DNA from: Flavobacterium anhuiense
GTDB lineage: Bacteria > Bacteroidota > Bacteroidia > Flavobacteriales > Flavobacteriaceae
Direction of reading: 5' to 3'
DNA: 64,000 nucleotides
NCBI RefSeq assembly: GCF_004151235.1
Contig: NZ_JUIV01000018.1
Coordinates: 51,766 to 115,765, forward strand
Positions 24,264 through 33,024 of this stretch are shown in pieces; positions within the stretch are counted from its first letter, which is position 1; each line of letters begins with the position of its first letter. Position numbers and translations under genes: made by a program. A model generated the notes under the pieces. It had not been told where the DNA came from. It did not search any database and worked only from the letters and a program-made list of their open reading frames with translations.

Positions 24264-24295
24264 AGAAGCTGATGAAGAAATTTGTCAGCTTTTTT
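24264..24295 (+). terminator. terminator after small protein 1
   Basis: AAGCTGA pairs with TCAGCTT, followed by T residues. It separates this gene from the two-component genes. Confidence 0.7.
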
Positions 24296-24373
24296 CATTC
24301 GTTAATTTTTTAATAATGTACAGCTGGATTTTTGATAATTGATTAATTTTAGTTGTGCTTAAATGCTTTGTTT

Positions 24374-25048
24374 ATGAATGTTTTAATTGTTGAAGATAAT
24401 AAAGAACTTGCTGTAGAAGTTTACGATTTTTTATGCAACGCTGGCTACATCTGTAAAATTGCGCATAATTGTGCAGATGCTCTTGAAGAATTTGGTAGTA
24501 ATGATTATGACGTGATGCTGCTCGATTTGGGTTTGCCTGATGGTGATGGTTTTGAAGTTTTGCAGGCTGTTCGAAAAACTAAATCAAAAATTGCAGTAAT
24601 TGTGCTTACTGCTCGAGGAGAATTGGATGACAGGATTAACGGACTTCATCTTGGAGCCGATGATTATTTGACGAAGCCTTTTGCCTTGACAGAACTGGCG
24701 GCGAGATTGTTTGCCGTGATTCGCAGGATTCATGGTTTTACTTTAAACAATTTGAGTATTCATGGTTTTTTGTTGCAGCTTCAGGATTATAAAGTAAGTT
24801 TTAATGAAATTCCGTTAAGTCTTACCAAAAAAGAATTTGATGTTTTTCAGTATTTAGTCCTCAACAAAAACCGTGTAATTACAAGACTGCAATTGACCGA
24901 ACATATTTGGGGAGATATTTTAGAAGTTAATTCAGATTCTAATTTTATCGATGTTCATGTTCGAAACCTTCGCAAAAAATTAGACAAACATACTGCTATA
25001 GATTGGTTTGAGACGGTTCGAAATGTTGGTTATCGTATAAACGAATAA
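24374..25048 (+). CDS. OmpR/PhoB-family response regulator
   Basis: This 224-residue regulator has a receiver domain (ILIVEDN-like VLIVEDNKEL near the N-terminus, phospho-acceptor D51 in MLLDLGLPDGDG, TARGE, GADDYLTKPF). A C-terminal winged helix follows (LSLTKKEFDVFQYLVLNKN, RLQLTEHIWG, DVHVRNLRKKLD). A TTG at 24353 would extend it by 7 residues but gives a non-canonical start, so the ATG at 24374 is used. It is followed after 10 bp by the histidine kinase. The flanking small-protein genes have promoter repeats suited to this class of regulator. Confidence 0.95.
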   Translation: MNVLIVEDNKELAVEVYDFLCNAGYICKIAHNCADALEEFGSNDYDVMLLDLGLPDGDGFEVLQAVRKTKSKIAVIVLTARGELDDRINGLHLGADDYLTKPFALTELAARLFAVIRRIHGFTLNNLSIHGFLLQLQDYKVSFNEIPLSLTKKEFDVFQYLVLNKNRVITRLQLTEHIWGDILEVNSDSNFIDVHVRNLRKKLDKHTAIDWFETVRNVGYRINE

Positions 25049-25058
25049 AACTATTCTT

Positions 25059-26387
25059 GTGAAAATAAAACATCAATTAGCCATTTTTAATGCATTGACC
25101 AGACTGCTGGTCATTTTAATTTTATGGCTAATGCTTCCTATTTTGGTAGAAAATGTGGTCTATCATCATATTAATAATAGTCTGCTAGAGAAAAAGAAAA
25201 AATTTATCGAGCATCTTAACCAAGCGGAAATCAATGATTTTATGGAAAATCAAGATGATTCGACTCAAACTTTTTCTGAATTTTCGACACTCCACAGCGA
25301 GTTTTTGGTGCTTTCAAAAATGCCGATAAAACCGCATCAGAAAAAAACAACTTTTACAAACGAATATCGTAAAATTGAAAATGAAGAAAGCGAATACAGA
25401 ATATTACAGCATCATTTTACTTACGAAGGGCAAGATTATCAGCTTGAAATTGGAAGCAGTTTAAGCGAGGTAAACGATTTAACTTTTGTAATAAAGCTTT
25501 TTATTATCATTGTTTTTGTAATCATTCTATTGATTACTTTTTTGGCAGATACTTTTTATATCGAATACCTTTTAAAACCATTTTATAAAATCATTGATAC
25601 CAAAATTAGGCGTGTAAACGAACCTGAAACATTTGACCATACTCCGATAAAAGCGGCTTCTCGAGATTTTAGGGAATTAGATTTTGTTTTGAATCAAATG
25701 ATGGATCGTATTGCAGAGGTTTTTAAAAAAGAAAAGCAGTTTATATCTAATGTTTCACACGAGCTTTTAACGCCAATTGCGCTGCTTAAAAACAAACTCG
25801 AAAATTTGTTGCAAAATGAATCTTTAGATGACAACGCAATCGATAAAATTGCAGGCTCGCTAAAAACATTGGATATGCTAAAAAAAATCATCAATAATTT
25901 ATTGCTGATTTCCAGAATAGATAATAATCAATATCTAGCAAATGAAGAGATTAATCTTCGTGAAATTGTTACTGACTTGCAGGAAGATCTTCAAGATCGT
26001 ATTGACGACAAGGAAATTCAGTTCGAAAATAGAATGCAAAACAGCTTTGTTTTTACTGGAAACAAAACTTTAATTCATATCCTGATTTATAATTTGGTAA
26101 CCAATGCCATTAAATATAATAAGCCAAAAGGAAAGATTATTGTAGAAGATGGTTTTGCAGATCACCATTATTTTATTTCTGTAAAAGATTCCGGAATTGG
26201 AATGGATGAATCACAGCTCGACAAAATATTTAGTCGTTTTGCCAGAATCAGCTCCGATCAGGAAGGGCAGGGTCTAGGGCTTGCAATTGCAAAAAGCATT
26301 GCTTCTTTTCATCATATAGAAATTACGGTAGAATCTGTAGTAGGAGAAGGAGCTTCTTTTAAATTATGGTTTCAAATTCATAATTAA
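25059..26387 (+). CDS. sensor histidine kinase
   Basis: This 442-residue membrane sensor starts at GTG (25059). It has TM1 at ~11-33, an extracytoplasmic loop (~34-143), TM2 ~145-165, a HAMP-like linker, the dimerisation/phosphoacceptor box with H234 in FISNVSHELLTPIAL, and an ATPase domain (NAIKYN, DSGIGMDESQL, GQGLGLAIAK). It should phosphorylate the adjacent regulator. The signal is unknown. The two genes form an operon, with 10 bp between them. Confidence 0.95.
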   Translation: MKIKHQLAIFNALTRLLVILILWLMLPILVENVVYHHINNSLLEKKKKFIEHLNQAEINDFMENQDDSTQTFSEFSTLHSEFLVLSKMPIKPHQKKTTFTNEYRKIENEESEYRILQHHFTYEGQDYQLEIGSSLSEVNDLTFVIKLFIIIVFVIILLITFLADTFYIEYLLKPFYKIIDTKIRRVNEPETFDHTPIKAASRDFRELDFVLNQMMDRIAEVFKKEKQFISNVSHELLTPIALLKNKLENLLQNESLDDNAIDKIAGSLKTLDMLKKIINNLLLISRIDNNQYLANEEINLREIVTDLQEDLQDRIDDKEIQFENRMQNSFVFTGNKTLIHILIYNLVTNAIKYNKPKGKIIVEDGFADHHYFISVKDSGIGMDESQLDKIFSRFARISSDQEGQGLGLAIAKSIASFHHIEITVESVVGEGASFKLWFQIHN

Positions 26388-26413
26388 AAGTTAAAATCTT
26401 CTGTAAGACTTTT

Positions 26414-26449
26414 TCTTCATTTTGTCTTCATTTTACGATTATACCTTTG
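26414..26449 (+). promoter_or_regulatory. promoter with 11-bp direct repeat, small protein 2
   Basis: TCTTCAT at 26414-26420 and 26425-26431 (11-bp period), a 10-bp gap, then TACCTTTG at 26442-26449. Element sequence and spacing match 23898-23933 exactly. Confidence 0.7.
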
Positions 26450-26492
26450 ACTTATAAATAATGAAAATAACAAATCATAAAAATTTAAAGTC

Positions 26493-26672
26493 ATGAAAAA
26501 ATTAGCAATTTTAGCAGTAGCAGTTTTAGGAACAGTTGCAATGGCAAGCGCACAAACAACTCCAGCACCAGCAAAAACAAAAGAGGTGAAAACTGAAAAA
26601 AAAGCAAGCAAAAAAGCTAAAGGAGAGAAAAAAGCAGAAGCTGCAAAAACAGAAACTCCAAAAGCAAAATAA
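26493..26672 (+). CDS. small exported Lys-rich protein 2
   Basis: This 59-residue gene is too short to be called by common length cut-offs. It has a signal peptide (MKKLAILAVAVLGTVAMASA, cleavage before Q21), and its ~39-residue mature part has 13 lysines, with Ala, Thr, Glu and Pro, and no cysteine. It is a paralogue of the protein at 23976-24188. Its start codon lies 106 bp after the kinase stop, behind its own promoter. A terminator follows. The function is unknown, but shared regulation with its paralogue by the adjacent two-component system is strongly suggested by the promoter. Confidence 0.75.
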   Translation: MKKLAILAVAVLGTVAMASAQTTPAPAKTKEVKTEKKASKKAKGEKKAEAAKTETPKAK

Positions 26673-26722
26673 TACGAGATTTTAAGTCTTAAGATTAAAT
26701 AGTTTTAAAGGTTGGTAGGTTA

Positions 26723-26751
26723 AAGCTGAAAGAGTCATCTTTCAGCTTTTT
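26723..26751 (+). terminator. terminator after small protein 2
   Basis: AAGCTGAAAGA and TCTTTCAGCTT pair tightly around GTCA and are followed by T residues. Confidence 0.9.
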
Positions 26752-26834
26752 TATGTTTTACAGCGTTAAATTTTTTATAATAAAAAGAAATAGAATTTTC
26801 ATTCTTTGTTACTTTGTTTAAAACTATATATTAA

Positions 26835-28070
26835 ATGATTTTTCGTTTTATAATTCTATGTGCTCTTTTATTATTTATTGAGTTCTATTCATATCAGGCT
26901 TTTCGAACTTTAATCAAAGCACGCTGGGTTTTGATTAGTTACCAAATTATAAGCTTACTGGTTTTAATCTTTATTATCTATTCTTTTTCGCAACTAGATC
27001 GTTCTGTTGGCCAGACTAGACAATTTATGTTTACCACTGGGTTGATGCTGACCGTATATGTGCCAAAAATTGTGCTTACGCTAATAATGTTTGGTGAAGA
27101 TATTTTTAGAGTAGGAGCCAGTATCTTAAATTATTTTGTTTATAATGCTCCTCGAAAAGAAATGATGCCCGACAGGCGAAAGTTTGTTAGTCAGATCGCT
27201 TTAGGTTTGGCTGCAATTCCATTTCTTTCTATTATTTACGGAATTTTTGAAGGGAAGTATAATTTCAAAGTAATCAAACAAACTGTATTTTTTCCTGATC
27301 TTCCAGATGCTTTTGATGGATTTAAAATTACTCAGATTTCAGACGTTCATAGCGGAAGTTTTGATAATCCTGAGAAAATAAATTATGCCATTGATCTGAT
27401 CAATGAACAAGAATCGGACTTGATTTTGTTTACTGGGGATATTGTGAACACTCATGCCAAAGAAATGCATCCTTGGCTGGAAACTTTTAGCCGTATTAAA
27501 GATTATAAATATGGAAAGTTTGCGGTTTTAGGAAATCATGATTATGGCGAATATGTGACTTGGCCTTCTGAAAAAGAAAAAGACGAAAATTTTAAAGCTA
27601 TTAAAAATTTGTATGGCCAAATTGGTTTCAAATTAATGCTGAACGAACATACTTATATTCAGAAAGGCGATGATAAAATTGCTTTAATTGGGGTTGAAAA
27701 TTGGGGTGTGAATTTTAAGAAGGCAGGTGATTTGAATAAAGCTTCAAAAGATGTGCATCAAGACGATTTTAAAGTTTTGATGAGTCATGATCCAAGCCAC
27801 TGGGATGCCGAAATTAAAGACCACCCAAAGAATTTTCATCTAACTTTTGCTGGCCACACTCACGGTATGCAGTTCGGAATTGAGATTCCGGGCTATTTTA
27901 AATGGAGTTTAGCACAATACATTTACAAACAATGGGCAGGATTGTACGAAAACGTCGGAAGATACGTTTATGTTAACCGCGGTTTTGGTTTTCATGCTTA
28001 TCCGGGACGAGTTGGAATTATGCCTGAAATAACAGTAATTGAACTAAAAAAAGGCCGTAATGTCGGTTAA
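26835..28070 (+). CDS. membrane-anchored metallophosphoesterase
   Basis: This 411-residue protein has about four N-terminal transmembrane helices (1-100). A calcineurin-like phosphoesterase domain follows with all five metal-ligand blocks in order: D170 and H172 (ISDVHSG), GDIVNTH (~201-207), GNHDY (233-237), a late H (MSHDPSHW), and GHTHG (340-344). The domain probably faces the periplasm or cytoplasm beside the membrane. Members hydrolyse phosphodiesters or phospholipid-related substrates, and the specific substrate is not known. It is followed after 73 bp by the thioredoxin-like gene with its own promoter. Confidence 0.92.
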   Translation: MIFRFIILCALLLFIEFYSYQAFRTLIKARWVLISYQIISLLVLIFIIYSFSQLDRSVGQTRQFMFTTGLMLTVYVPKIVLTLIMFGEDIFRVGASILNYFVYNAPRKEMMPDRRKFVSQIALGLAAIPFLSIIYGIFEGKYNFKVIKQTVFFPDLPDAFDGFKITQISDVHSGSFDNPEKINYAIDLINEQESDLILFTGDIVNTHAKEMHPWLETFSRIKDYKYGKFAVLGNHDYGEYVTWPSEKEKDENFKAIKNLYGQIGFKLMLNEHTYIQKGDDKIALIGVENWGVNFKKAGDLNKASKDVHQDDFKVLMSHDPSHWDAEIKDHPKNFHLTFAGHTHGMQFGIEIPGYFKWSLAQYIYKQWAGLYENVGRYVYVNRGFGFHAYPGRVGIMPEITVIELKKGRNVG

Positions 28071-28084
28071 TTCGTTAAAAATGC

Positions 28085-28092
28085 TACATTTG
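28085..28092 (+). promoter_or_regulatory. promoter -7 box of thioredoxin-like gene
   Basis: TACATTTG matches TAnnTTTG about 50 nt before the start. No clear TTG at -33. Confidence 0.5.
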
Positions 28093-28143
28093 TATAATAT
28101 TTATTTCTTTTAAGAGATTTAAAAAACTTAATTTTTTGGTTTT

Positions 28144-28446
28144 ATGTCAAAATTTGGAGAACTAATAAATGCCCAAGTTCCAGTGTTAATTGATTTTTAC
28201 ACAGATTGGAATGAATCTTCAGTTTCTATGCATCCTGTTATTAAGGACGTAGCGGCTGCGCTTGGCGATAAAGCCAAAGTAATCAAAATTGATGTAGATA
28301 AAAATCAGGAACTAGCAGAAGCACTTCGTATTAAAGGACTTCCAACTTTAATGATTTACAAAGAAGGCCAAATGATCTGGAGACAATCTGGAGAGCTTGA
28401 TGCCAATACTATAATCGGAATTGTTCAGGAACAATTTAACGTCTAA
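28144..28446 (+). CDS. thioredoxin-fold protein lacking CxxC
   Basis: This 100-residue single-domain thioredoxin fold has PVLIDFYTDWNES (residues ~13-25), DVDKNQELAEALRI, and the conserved cis-proline loop GLPTLMIYKEG. At the active site the usual W-C-x-x-C is W-N-E-S-S, and the protein has no cysteine at all. It cannot do thiol-disulfide exchange, so it probably acts as a binding or scaffold protein. It is cytoplasmic, with no signal peptide. The reading frame and fold are otherwise intact, so it is a functional gene, not a broken one. Confidence 0.9.
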   Translation: MSKFGELINAQVPVLIDFYTDWNESSVSMHPVIKDVAAALGDKAKVIKIDVDKNQELAEALRIKGLPTLMIYKEGQMIWRQSGELDANTIIGIVQEQFNV

Positions 28447-28471
28447 ATAACTTCTCTTTTGTTGATGTTAT

Positions 28472-29113
28472 TTAGTGAATAATGTCAAACTTATATCCGT
28501 TTTCTTTTAAAAAATGCAGTGTTCTAGGCAAAGCAAATCTTAAATTTGGAGAAGCTTTAATACTGTCATGGAATACAATTACGCTTCCTGATTTTACATT
28601 TTTGGTAACATTTTCAAGGCATTTTTCTGGAGTAATGCTTTGATCGAAATCAGCGCTTAAAACATCCCACATTACTATTTTATAACCTAAACTTCTAAGG
28701 ATTTTAGATTGCGCTTTTTTGATTTTGCCATAAGGAGGACGAAACAATAAGCGGTGAGGAGCTTTTTCTTGCTCATCTAAAACAGCAGCACAGTTTTTTA
28801 CATTTTCAATATAATCATTCGTATCGATTTTCCATCCGTTCACATGGTTCATGGTATGGTTGCCAATTGAATGTCCGTCGATAATTAACTTTTCAAATAA
28901 AGCCAGATTGGCTTTAATGTTTTTTCCGATGCAGAAAAAAGTAGCTTTTGCATCAAACTTTTTTAATTCAGATAAAACCCAATCTGTAATTTCTGGAGTA
29001 GGGCCATCATCAAAAGTCAGGTATATTTTCTTTTCGTTGTTAGGAATGTCCCAGCAATATTTAGAAAACACCTTTTTAATAAATGCGTTAGTTTTTACCC
29101 AATAGAAGCTCAT
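28472..29113 (-). CDS. polysaccharide deacetylase family protein
   Basis: This 213-residue NodB-domain hydrolase has the first motif TFDDGPTP (D35, D36), the metal-binding H86-x3-H90 (HTMNH) and RPPYG (125-129). A final HDS-type motif (IVFHDSI) is also present. Such enzymes remove N-acetyl groups from peptidoglycan or other polysaccharides. The sequence starts directly with a short helical segment and has no clear signal peptide, so the location is uncertain. It is tail to tail with the thioredoxin-like gene. Confidence 0.92.
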   Translation of the reverse strand: MSFYWVKTNAFIKKVFSKYCWDIPNNEKKIYLTFDDGPTPEITDWVLSELKKFDAKATFFCIGKNIKANLALFEKLIIDGHSIGNHTMNHVNGWKIDTNDYIENVKNCAAVLDEQEKAPHRLLFRPPYGKIKKAQSKILRSLGYKIVMWDVLSADFDQSITPEKCLENVTKNVKSGSVIVFHDSIKASPNLRFALPRTLHFLKENGYKFDIIH

Positions 29114-29146
29114 TTTGAATTAAAATTGTATTAGTATGTATAAAAT

Positions 29147-29190
29147 TAAAAAATGCAGTGCTATTTATCAAACAGCGCTGCATTTTTTTA
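29147..29190 (-). terminator. terminator after DUF2723 gene
   Basis: On the minus strand AAAAAATGCAGCGC pairs with GCACTGCATTTTT-type sequence, with T residues after. It lies between the DUF2723 stop and the deacetylase start. Confidence 0.75.
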
Positions 29191-29214
29191 ATAAGTAAGA
29201 TTTTCGTATATTAT

Positions 29215-32200
29215 TTATTCTTTTTCACGTCCAAAGCGCTCAAAAACATTCACATAAGTATTAAATGTTTTTTTGTGCTGGTTGTAAAAAGCAGTGTCTT
29301 TATTATCGTCCATTACATGCAACAAACTTCTATAACGCTCAATATCTGTAATGATATCTACGGCCAAATCAGTCTGGTCAGAAGGAGTCAACGTACTGTA
29401 ATAGTTTAAGTTCTCTTTATATTTCTGAACCAATTTGTTTAAAAGATCTTGTGCTTTAGCTTTTTCACCAACTTTATAATATCCATCAGTAAAAGCCTCA
29501 ACCAATGAATAATATCCATATTTGTCTAAAGGCATTTTGGTCATTGCTAAATTAATTACGTTTTTAGCTTTGTCAATTTTACCTTCAGCAATAAGCTGGT
29601 TCATTAATCTAGAAAGATTAGTACGGTACGTAATACTGTTTCTTCTAGTTTCAGGATCATGATAAATGTTTCCATTGCTATTGCCCCAATCCCATTTCAT
29701 TACAATATCGTACATTTTATCTGCATCGATTTGTCCCATATCTAATGGTCCGCCATCTTTAGAAGGAGTATTTTTAATTGGAACCAATTTATACACCATT
29801 CCGTCCAATTGCAGGTAATCTTTTAACCATAAATAATCTTCATCATCAAAAGCTCCACCACTAAAGTAAATTGGTCTCTTCCAGTTATTATTAGCCAAGA
29901 TATCAAGCATCATTAAACGGTTTTTGTATAATGCGCTTCCTTTGATATCAATGTCTAAATAAGGAACAATAGAATCGTAATATTTAGGATTTACTACTTT
30001 ATTTTGGATAATAGTGTTTTTGTCCACATTCACTCTAATCTTGTTTGTTGGATAGAAATGGATAGTTTGTCCGTTTTGTAAACCAACAGTCGATTTAGGG
30101 TTTTTGATAAAATCGATAAAATCTTTAATGTTCCAACGTGTATCGATTTTCTGAATGTAAGCTGTGTAATCCAAGTTATCTCCCACATATTGGCTATGCA
30201 CAAAAGAAATAGGCAACGGATTTGATTCATAAGACTTCGCCTTCATCTGGTCAATGTACCAGTCTGTCATAAATAAACTCGTATTTACAATCTTGACATC
30301 TGTTCTAAAATGCTCAATTTCTTGCGCGTACCAAAGAGGGAAGGTATCATTGTCTCCAATGGTAAATAAGATTGCATCTTTGTCGCAAGAACTTAAATAA
30401 GCTTTTGCCATTGCAACTGCGGTATATCTTCCAGATCTATCGTGATCATCCCAGTTTTGAGAAGCCATTAAAACAGGCGCAGCCAATAAACTTCCGGCAA
30501 TAATTACTGGTCCGGCAATTTTTGGTGCCAAGTATTTGTACAAACTTTCATAGAGTGAATAAACACCAAATCCGATCCAGATGGCAAAGACATAGAAGGA
30601 ACCTACAAGAGCATAATCTCTTTCGCGAGGCTCAAAAGGTCTTTCATTTAAATATATTTTTAGTGCAATTCCTGTAAATAAAAACAAAGCCAAAAGTACA
30701 TAGAAGCTCTTCAGATCTTTGTTTGCGTGGTACATAATACCAATTAATCCTAAAATAAAAGGAAGGAAATAATAAGCGTTACGGCCTTTGTTGTTTAAAA
30801 CATCTGTTGGAAGGTTGTCTTGTGAGCCTAAATGTACAGAATCTAAAGCTTTGATACCGCTGATCCAGTTTCCGTCTAAATTATCATATTTACCTTGAAC
30901 ATCATTTTGGCGTCCAACAAAATTCCACATCAAATATCTCCAGTACATATATCCAAATTGATATTCAAACATGAAACTGAAGTTGTCAGCTGTAGAAGGC
31001 TTCTCAATAAGTAAATATTCTCCGTAACTTCTTAAGAATTTTATATAACCCTCATTGTCAATTTGCTTTTGAGCATAAGCTCTTCTAAACTCAGAAACTG
31101 TTTTTTCAACTTCATTGCGCAATTGAGCTGTAGCTTTGTTGTATTCATCTTCACTTAATTGACTAGCGTCGATTCCGTATTTAGCCAAATCTTCATCATA
31201 ATTATAATTAGGATTGATTCGGAACTTTGGAGGATTTGTAAAGTTGATATAGTTTTGAATGTGTCCCGTTTCTGTACTCCACATTCTTGGCAGAATTGCT
31301 TTCTGATTGTCATCAGAATTTTGTTCTGCATTTTTATAATTATTGGTAATAATATATTTACCTGTTTTATAATCTCTTTCGTAGTTTGGTTTTTTATCTA
31401 AATAAGGCGTTTTAGCATCAAGACCAGCAAAAAGTTCAGTGTATTGAGGTCCGTAAAACAAAGGATTCACTCCATATTGCTCACGATTGTAATAAGCTAA
31501 AACCTCAGTAGCATCAGATGGTTTATTTTCGTTAATAACTGTGTTGGCGTTTGCACGAACAGGAAGCATTAACCAAGTTGAGAAACCAATCAAAATGAAT
31601 AAAATACACAATATAATAGTGTTGTAGAATATTAAACCTTTTTGTCTAGTGTATTTTAAACCAAAATAGAAAAAGGCAACAAATAATAATGCTACAAATA
31701 TAGTTCCTGAGTTAAATGGAAGTCCCATACTGTTTACCATGAAAATCTCGGTTTTTCCGAAAAATGCCATAGTAAGAGGAAGAAGCAATTTGAAAATGAA
31801 TAATAAAATTCCAATAACAACTACATTGGCGATAAGGAAGTTTTTGATGGTAACTTTTTCGTAATGTTTGAAATAGTATAAAAATCCAATAGATGGAATA
31901 GTCAAAAGAGCCATAAAGTGAACTCCAAACGAAAGACCAACAACTAGTGAAATAATTAAAAGCCATTTATTTCCTTTTGGTTTGTCCATGTCTTGCTCCC
32001 AACGTAAACCAAGCCAGAAAAGCAATGCGATTAATAAAGAAGCCATTGCATAAACTTCGGCTTCTACGGCATTGAACCAAAAGCTATCAGAGAAAGTGTA
32101 AGCCAAAGCGCCTACAAAAGAACTTCCTAAAATAACAATCGAATTGTTTTGGTCAATTTCAGCAAAACGAGCCACAATCTTTTTCAAAATCATAGTCGAT

Positions 32201-32493
32201 GACCAGAACATAAATAATATGGTAAATGCGCTAGAGAAAACAGACATCATGTTAACCATTACAGCCACATGTTGAGCATCTATCGCAAACATGGCAAAAA
32301 ATGCACCCATCATCTGGAAAAGCGGAGCTCCCGGCGGGTGCCCTACTTCAAGTTTGGCTGCGGTAGCAATATATTCTCCGCAATCCCAAAAGCTCATTGT
32401 AGGTTCAACTGTTAATGTATAAGTGATTAAAGCGATTGCAAATGCAAACCAACCAATAATTGTATTCCATTTATTGAAATTGAATTGTGCCAT
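29215..32493 (-). CDS. DUF2723 integral membrane protein (TMEM260-like)
   Basis: This is a 1092-residue membrane protein. The N-terminal half has about a dozen transmembrane helices. Just after the first is TVEPTMSFWDCGEYIATAAKLEVGHPPGAPLFQM, read in two pieces SFWDCGEYI and GHPPGAPLFQ, a hallmark of DUF2723. The C-terminal half is soluble and includes helical repeats near the end. Human TMEM260, which shares this domain, is an O-mannosyltransferase, and the bacterial members are thought to act on glycans or protein O-glycosylation. The substrate is inference. Acidic residues in the first loop (D, E) resemble those used by GT-C enzymes. It has its own transcription unit with a terminator. Confidence 0.88.
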   Translation of the reverse strand: MAQFNFNKWNTIIGWFAFAIALITYTLTVEPTMSFWDCGEYIATAAKLEVGHPPGAPLFQMMGAFFAMFAIDAQHVAVMVNMMSVFSSAFTILFMFWSSTMILKKIVARFAEIDQNNSIVILGSSFVGALAYTFSDSFWFNAVEAEVYAMASLLIALLFWLGLRWEQDMDKPKGNKWLLIISLVVGLSFGVHFMALLTIPSIGFLYYFKHYEKVTIKNFLIANVVVIGILLFIFKLLLPLTMAFFGKTEIFMVNSMGLPFNSGTIFVALLFVAFFYFGLKYTRQKGLIFYNTIILCILFILIGFSTWLMLPVRANANTVINENKPSDATEVLAYYNREQYGVNPLFYGPQYTELFAGLDAKTPYLDKKPNYERDYKTGKYIITNNYKNAEQNSDDNQKAILPRMWSTETGHIQNYINFTNPPKFRINPNYNYDEDLAKYGIDASQLSEDEYNKATAQLRNEVEKTVSEFRRAYAQKQIDNEGYIKFLRSYGEYLLIEKPSTADNFSFMFEYQFGYMYWRYLMWNFVGRQNDVQGKYDNLDGNWISGIKALDSVHLGSQDNLPTDVLNNKGRNAYYFLPFILGLIGIMYHANKDLKSFYVLLALFLFTGIALKIYLNERPFEPRERDYALVGSFYVFAIWIGFGVYSLYESLYKYLAPKIAGPVIIAGSLLAAPVLMASQNWDDHDRSGRYTAVAMAKAYLSSCDKDAILFTIGDNDTFPLWYAQEIEHFRTDVKIVNTSLFMTDWYIDQMKAKSYESNPLPISFVHSQYVGDNLDYTAYIQKIDTRWNIKDFIDFIKNPKSTVGLQNGQTIHFYPTNKIRVNVDKNTIIQNKVVNPKYYDSIVPYLDIDIKGSALYKNRLMMLDILANNNWKRPIYFSGGAFDDEDYLWLKDYLQLDGMVYKLVPIKNTPSKDGGPLDMGQIDADKMYDIVMKWDWGNSNGNIYHDPETRRNSITYRTNLSRLMNQLIAEGKIDKAKNVINLAMTKMPLDKYGYYSLVEAFTDGYYKVGEKAKAQDLLNKLVQKYKENLNYYSTLTPSDQTDLAVDIITDIERYRSLLHVMDDNKDTAFYNQHKKTFNTYVNVFERFGREKE

Positions 32494-32686
32494 ATTTAGG
32501 TGTTAAAAATTTGAATGTTTTTCTATCCTACAAAGAAAATGTTTTTTTATGTAAAGAAACGAGCATTAACAAAAAATTCTATAAAACTATAAGTTTAAAG
32601 TAACGTGTTGTTTCTGAGAAGTTTTCGAAGTGGAAGCAGATTTCAATGTGAAAAAAATCAAAAAAAATGATTTTTTTTGGTCAAAA

Positions 32687-32717
32687 AGTTTGCACAAACT
32701 AAATAAAGACTTAAATT
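32687..32717 (+). promoter_or_regulatory. promoter of first tRNA-Gln
   Basis: TTG, 19 nt, then TAAATTTG, in the sequence starting GTTTGCACAAACTAAATAAA. The second copy has the same layout. Confidence 0.75.
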
Positions 32718-32739
32718 TGCACTCGCTTTACAGCACTGC

Positions 32740-32810
32740 TGGTCTATGGTGTAATGGTAACACTACGGTTTTTGGTGCCGTCTTTCTAGGTTCGAGTCCT
32801 AGTAGACCAA
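32740..32810 (+). tRNA. tRNA-Gln (anticodon TTG)
   Basis: The acceptor stem TGGTCTA pairs with TAGACCA (32740-32746 and 32803-32809). The T-loop is GGTTCGAGTCC and the anticodon TTG lies in GGTTTTTGGTGCC. CCA is not encoded. It is one of two near-identical copies 180 bp apart. Confidence 0.95.
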
Positions 32811-32813
32811 CAG

Positions 32814-32844
32814 AAAAGTCTCTCAGAAATGAGAGACTTTTTTT
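32814..32844 (+). terminator. terminator after first tRNA-Gln
   Basis: AAAAGTCTCTC and GAGAGACTTTT pair around AGAAAT, followed by T8. Confidence 0.9.
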
Positions 32845-32866
32845 TATTTAAAAAAGTTTCATTTAA

Positions 32867-32897
32867 AATTTGCATAAATTAAATAAAGTTTTAATTT
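32867..32897 (+). promoter_or_regulatory. promoter of second tRNA-Gln
   Basis: TTG, 19 nt, then TAATTTTG, in the same relative place as in the first copy. Confidence 0.75.
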
Positions 32898-32919
32898 TGC
32901 ACCCGCTTAACCGCACTGC

Positions 32920-32990
32920 TGGTCTATGGTGTAATGGTAACACTACGGTTTTTGGTGCCGTCTTTCTAGGTTCGAGTCCTAGTAGACCAA
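32920..32990 (+). tRNA. tRNA-Gln (anticodon TTG), second copy
   Basis: The 71-bp gene is identical to the copy at 32740-32810, with the same anticodon TTG. It has its own promoter and terminator, so the whole 180-bp transcription unit has been duplicated in tandem. Confidence 0.95.
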
Positions 32991-32993
32991 CAG

Positions 32994-33024
32994 AAAAGCC
33001 TCTCAGGAATGAGAGGCTTTTTTT
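32994..33024 (+). terminator. terminator after second tRNA-Gln
   Basis: AAAAGCCTCTC and GAGAGGCTTTT pair around AGGAAT-type loop, followed by T8. Paired changes in the stem relative to copy one (T-A to C-G) keep the pairing. Confidence 0.9.
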
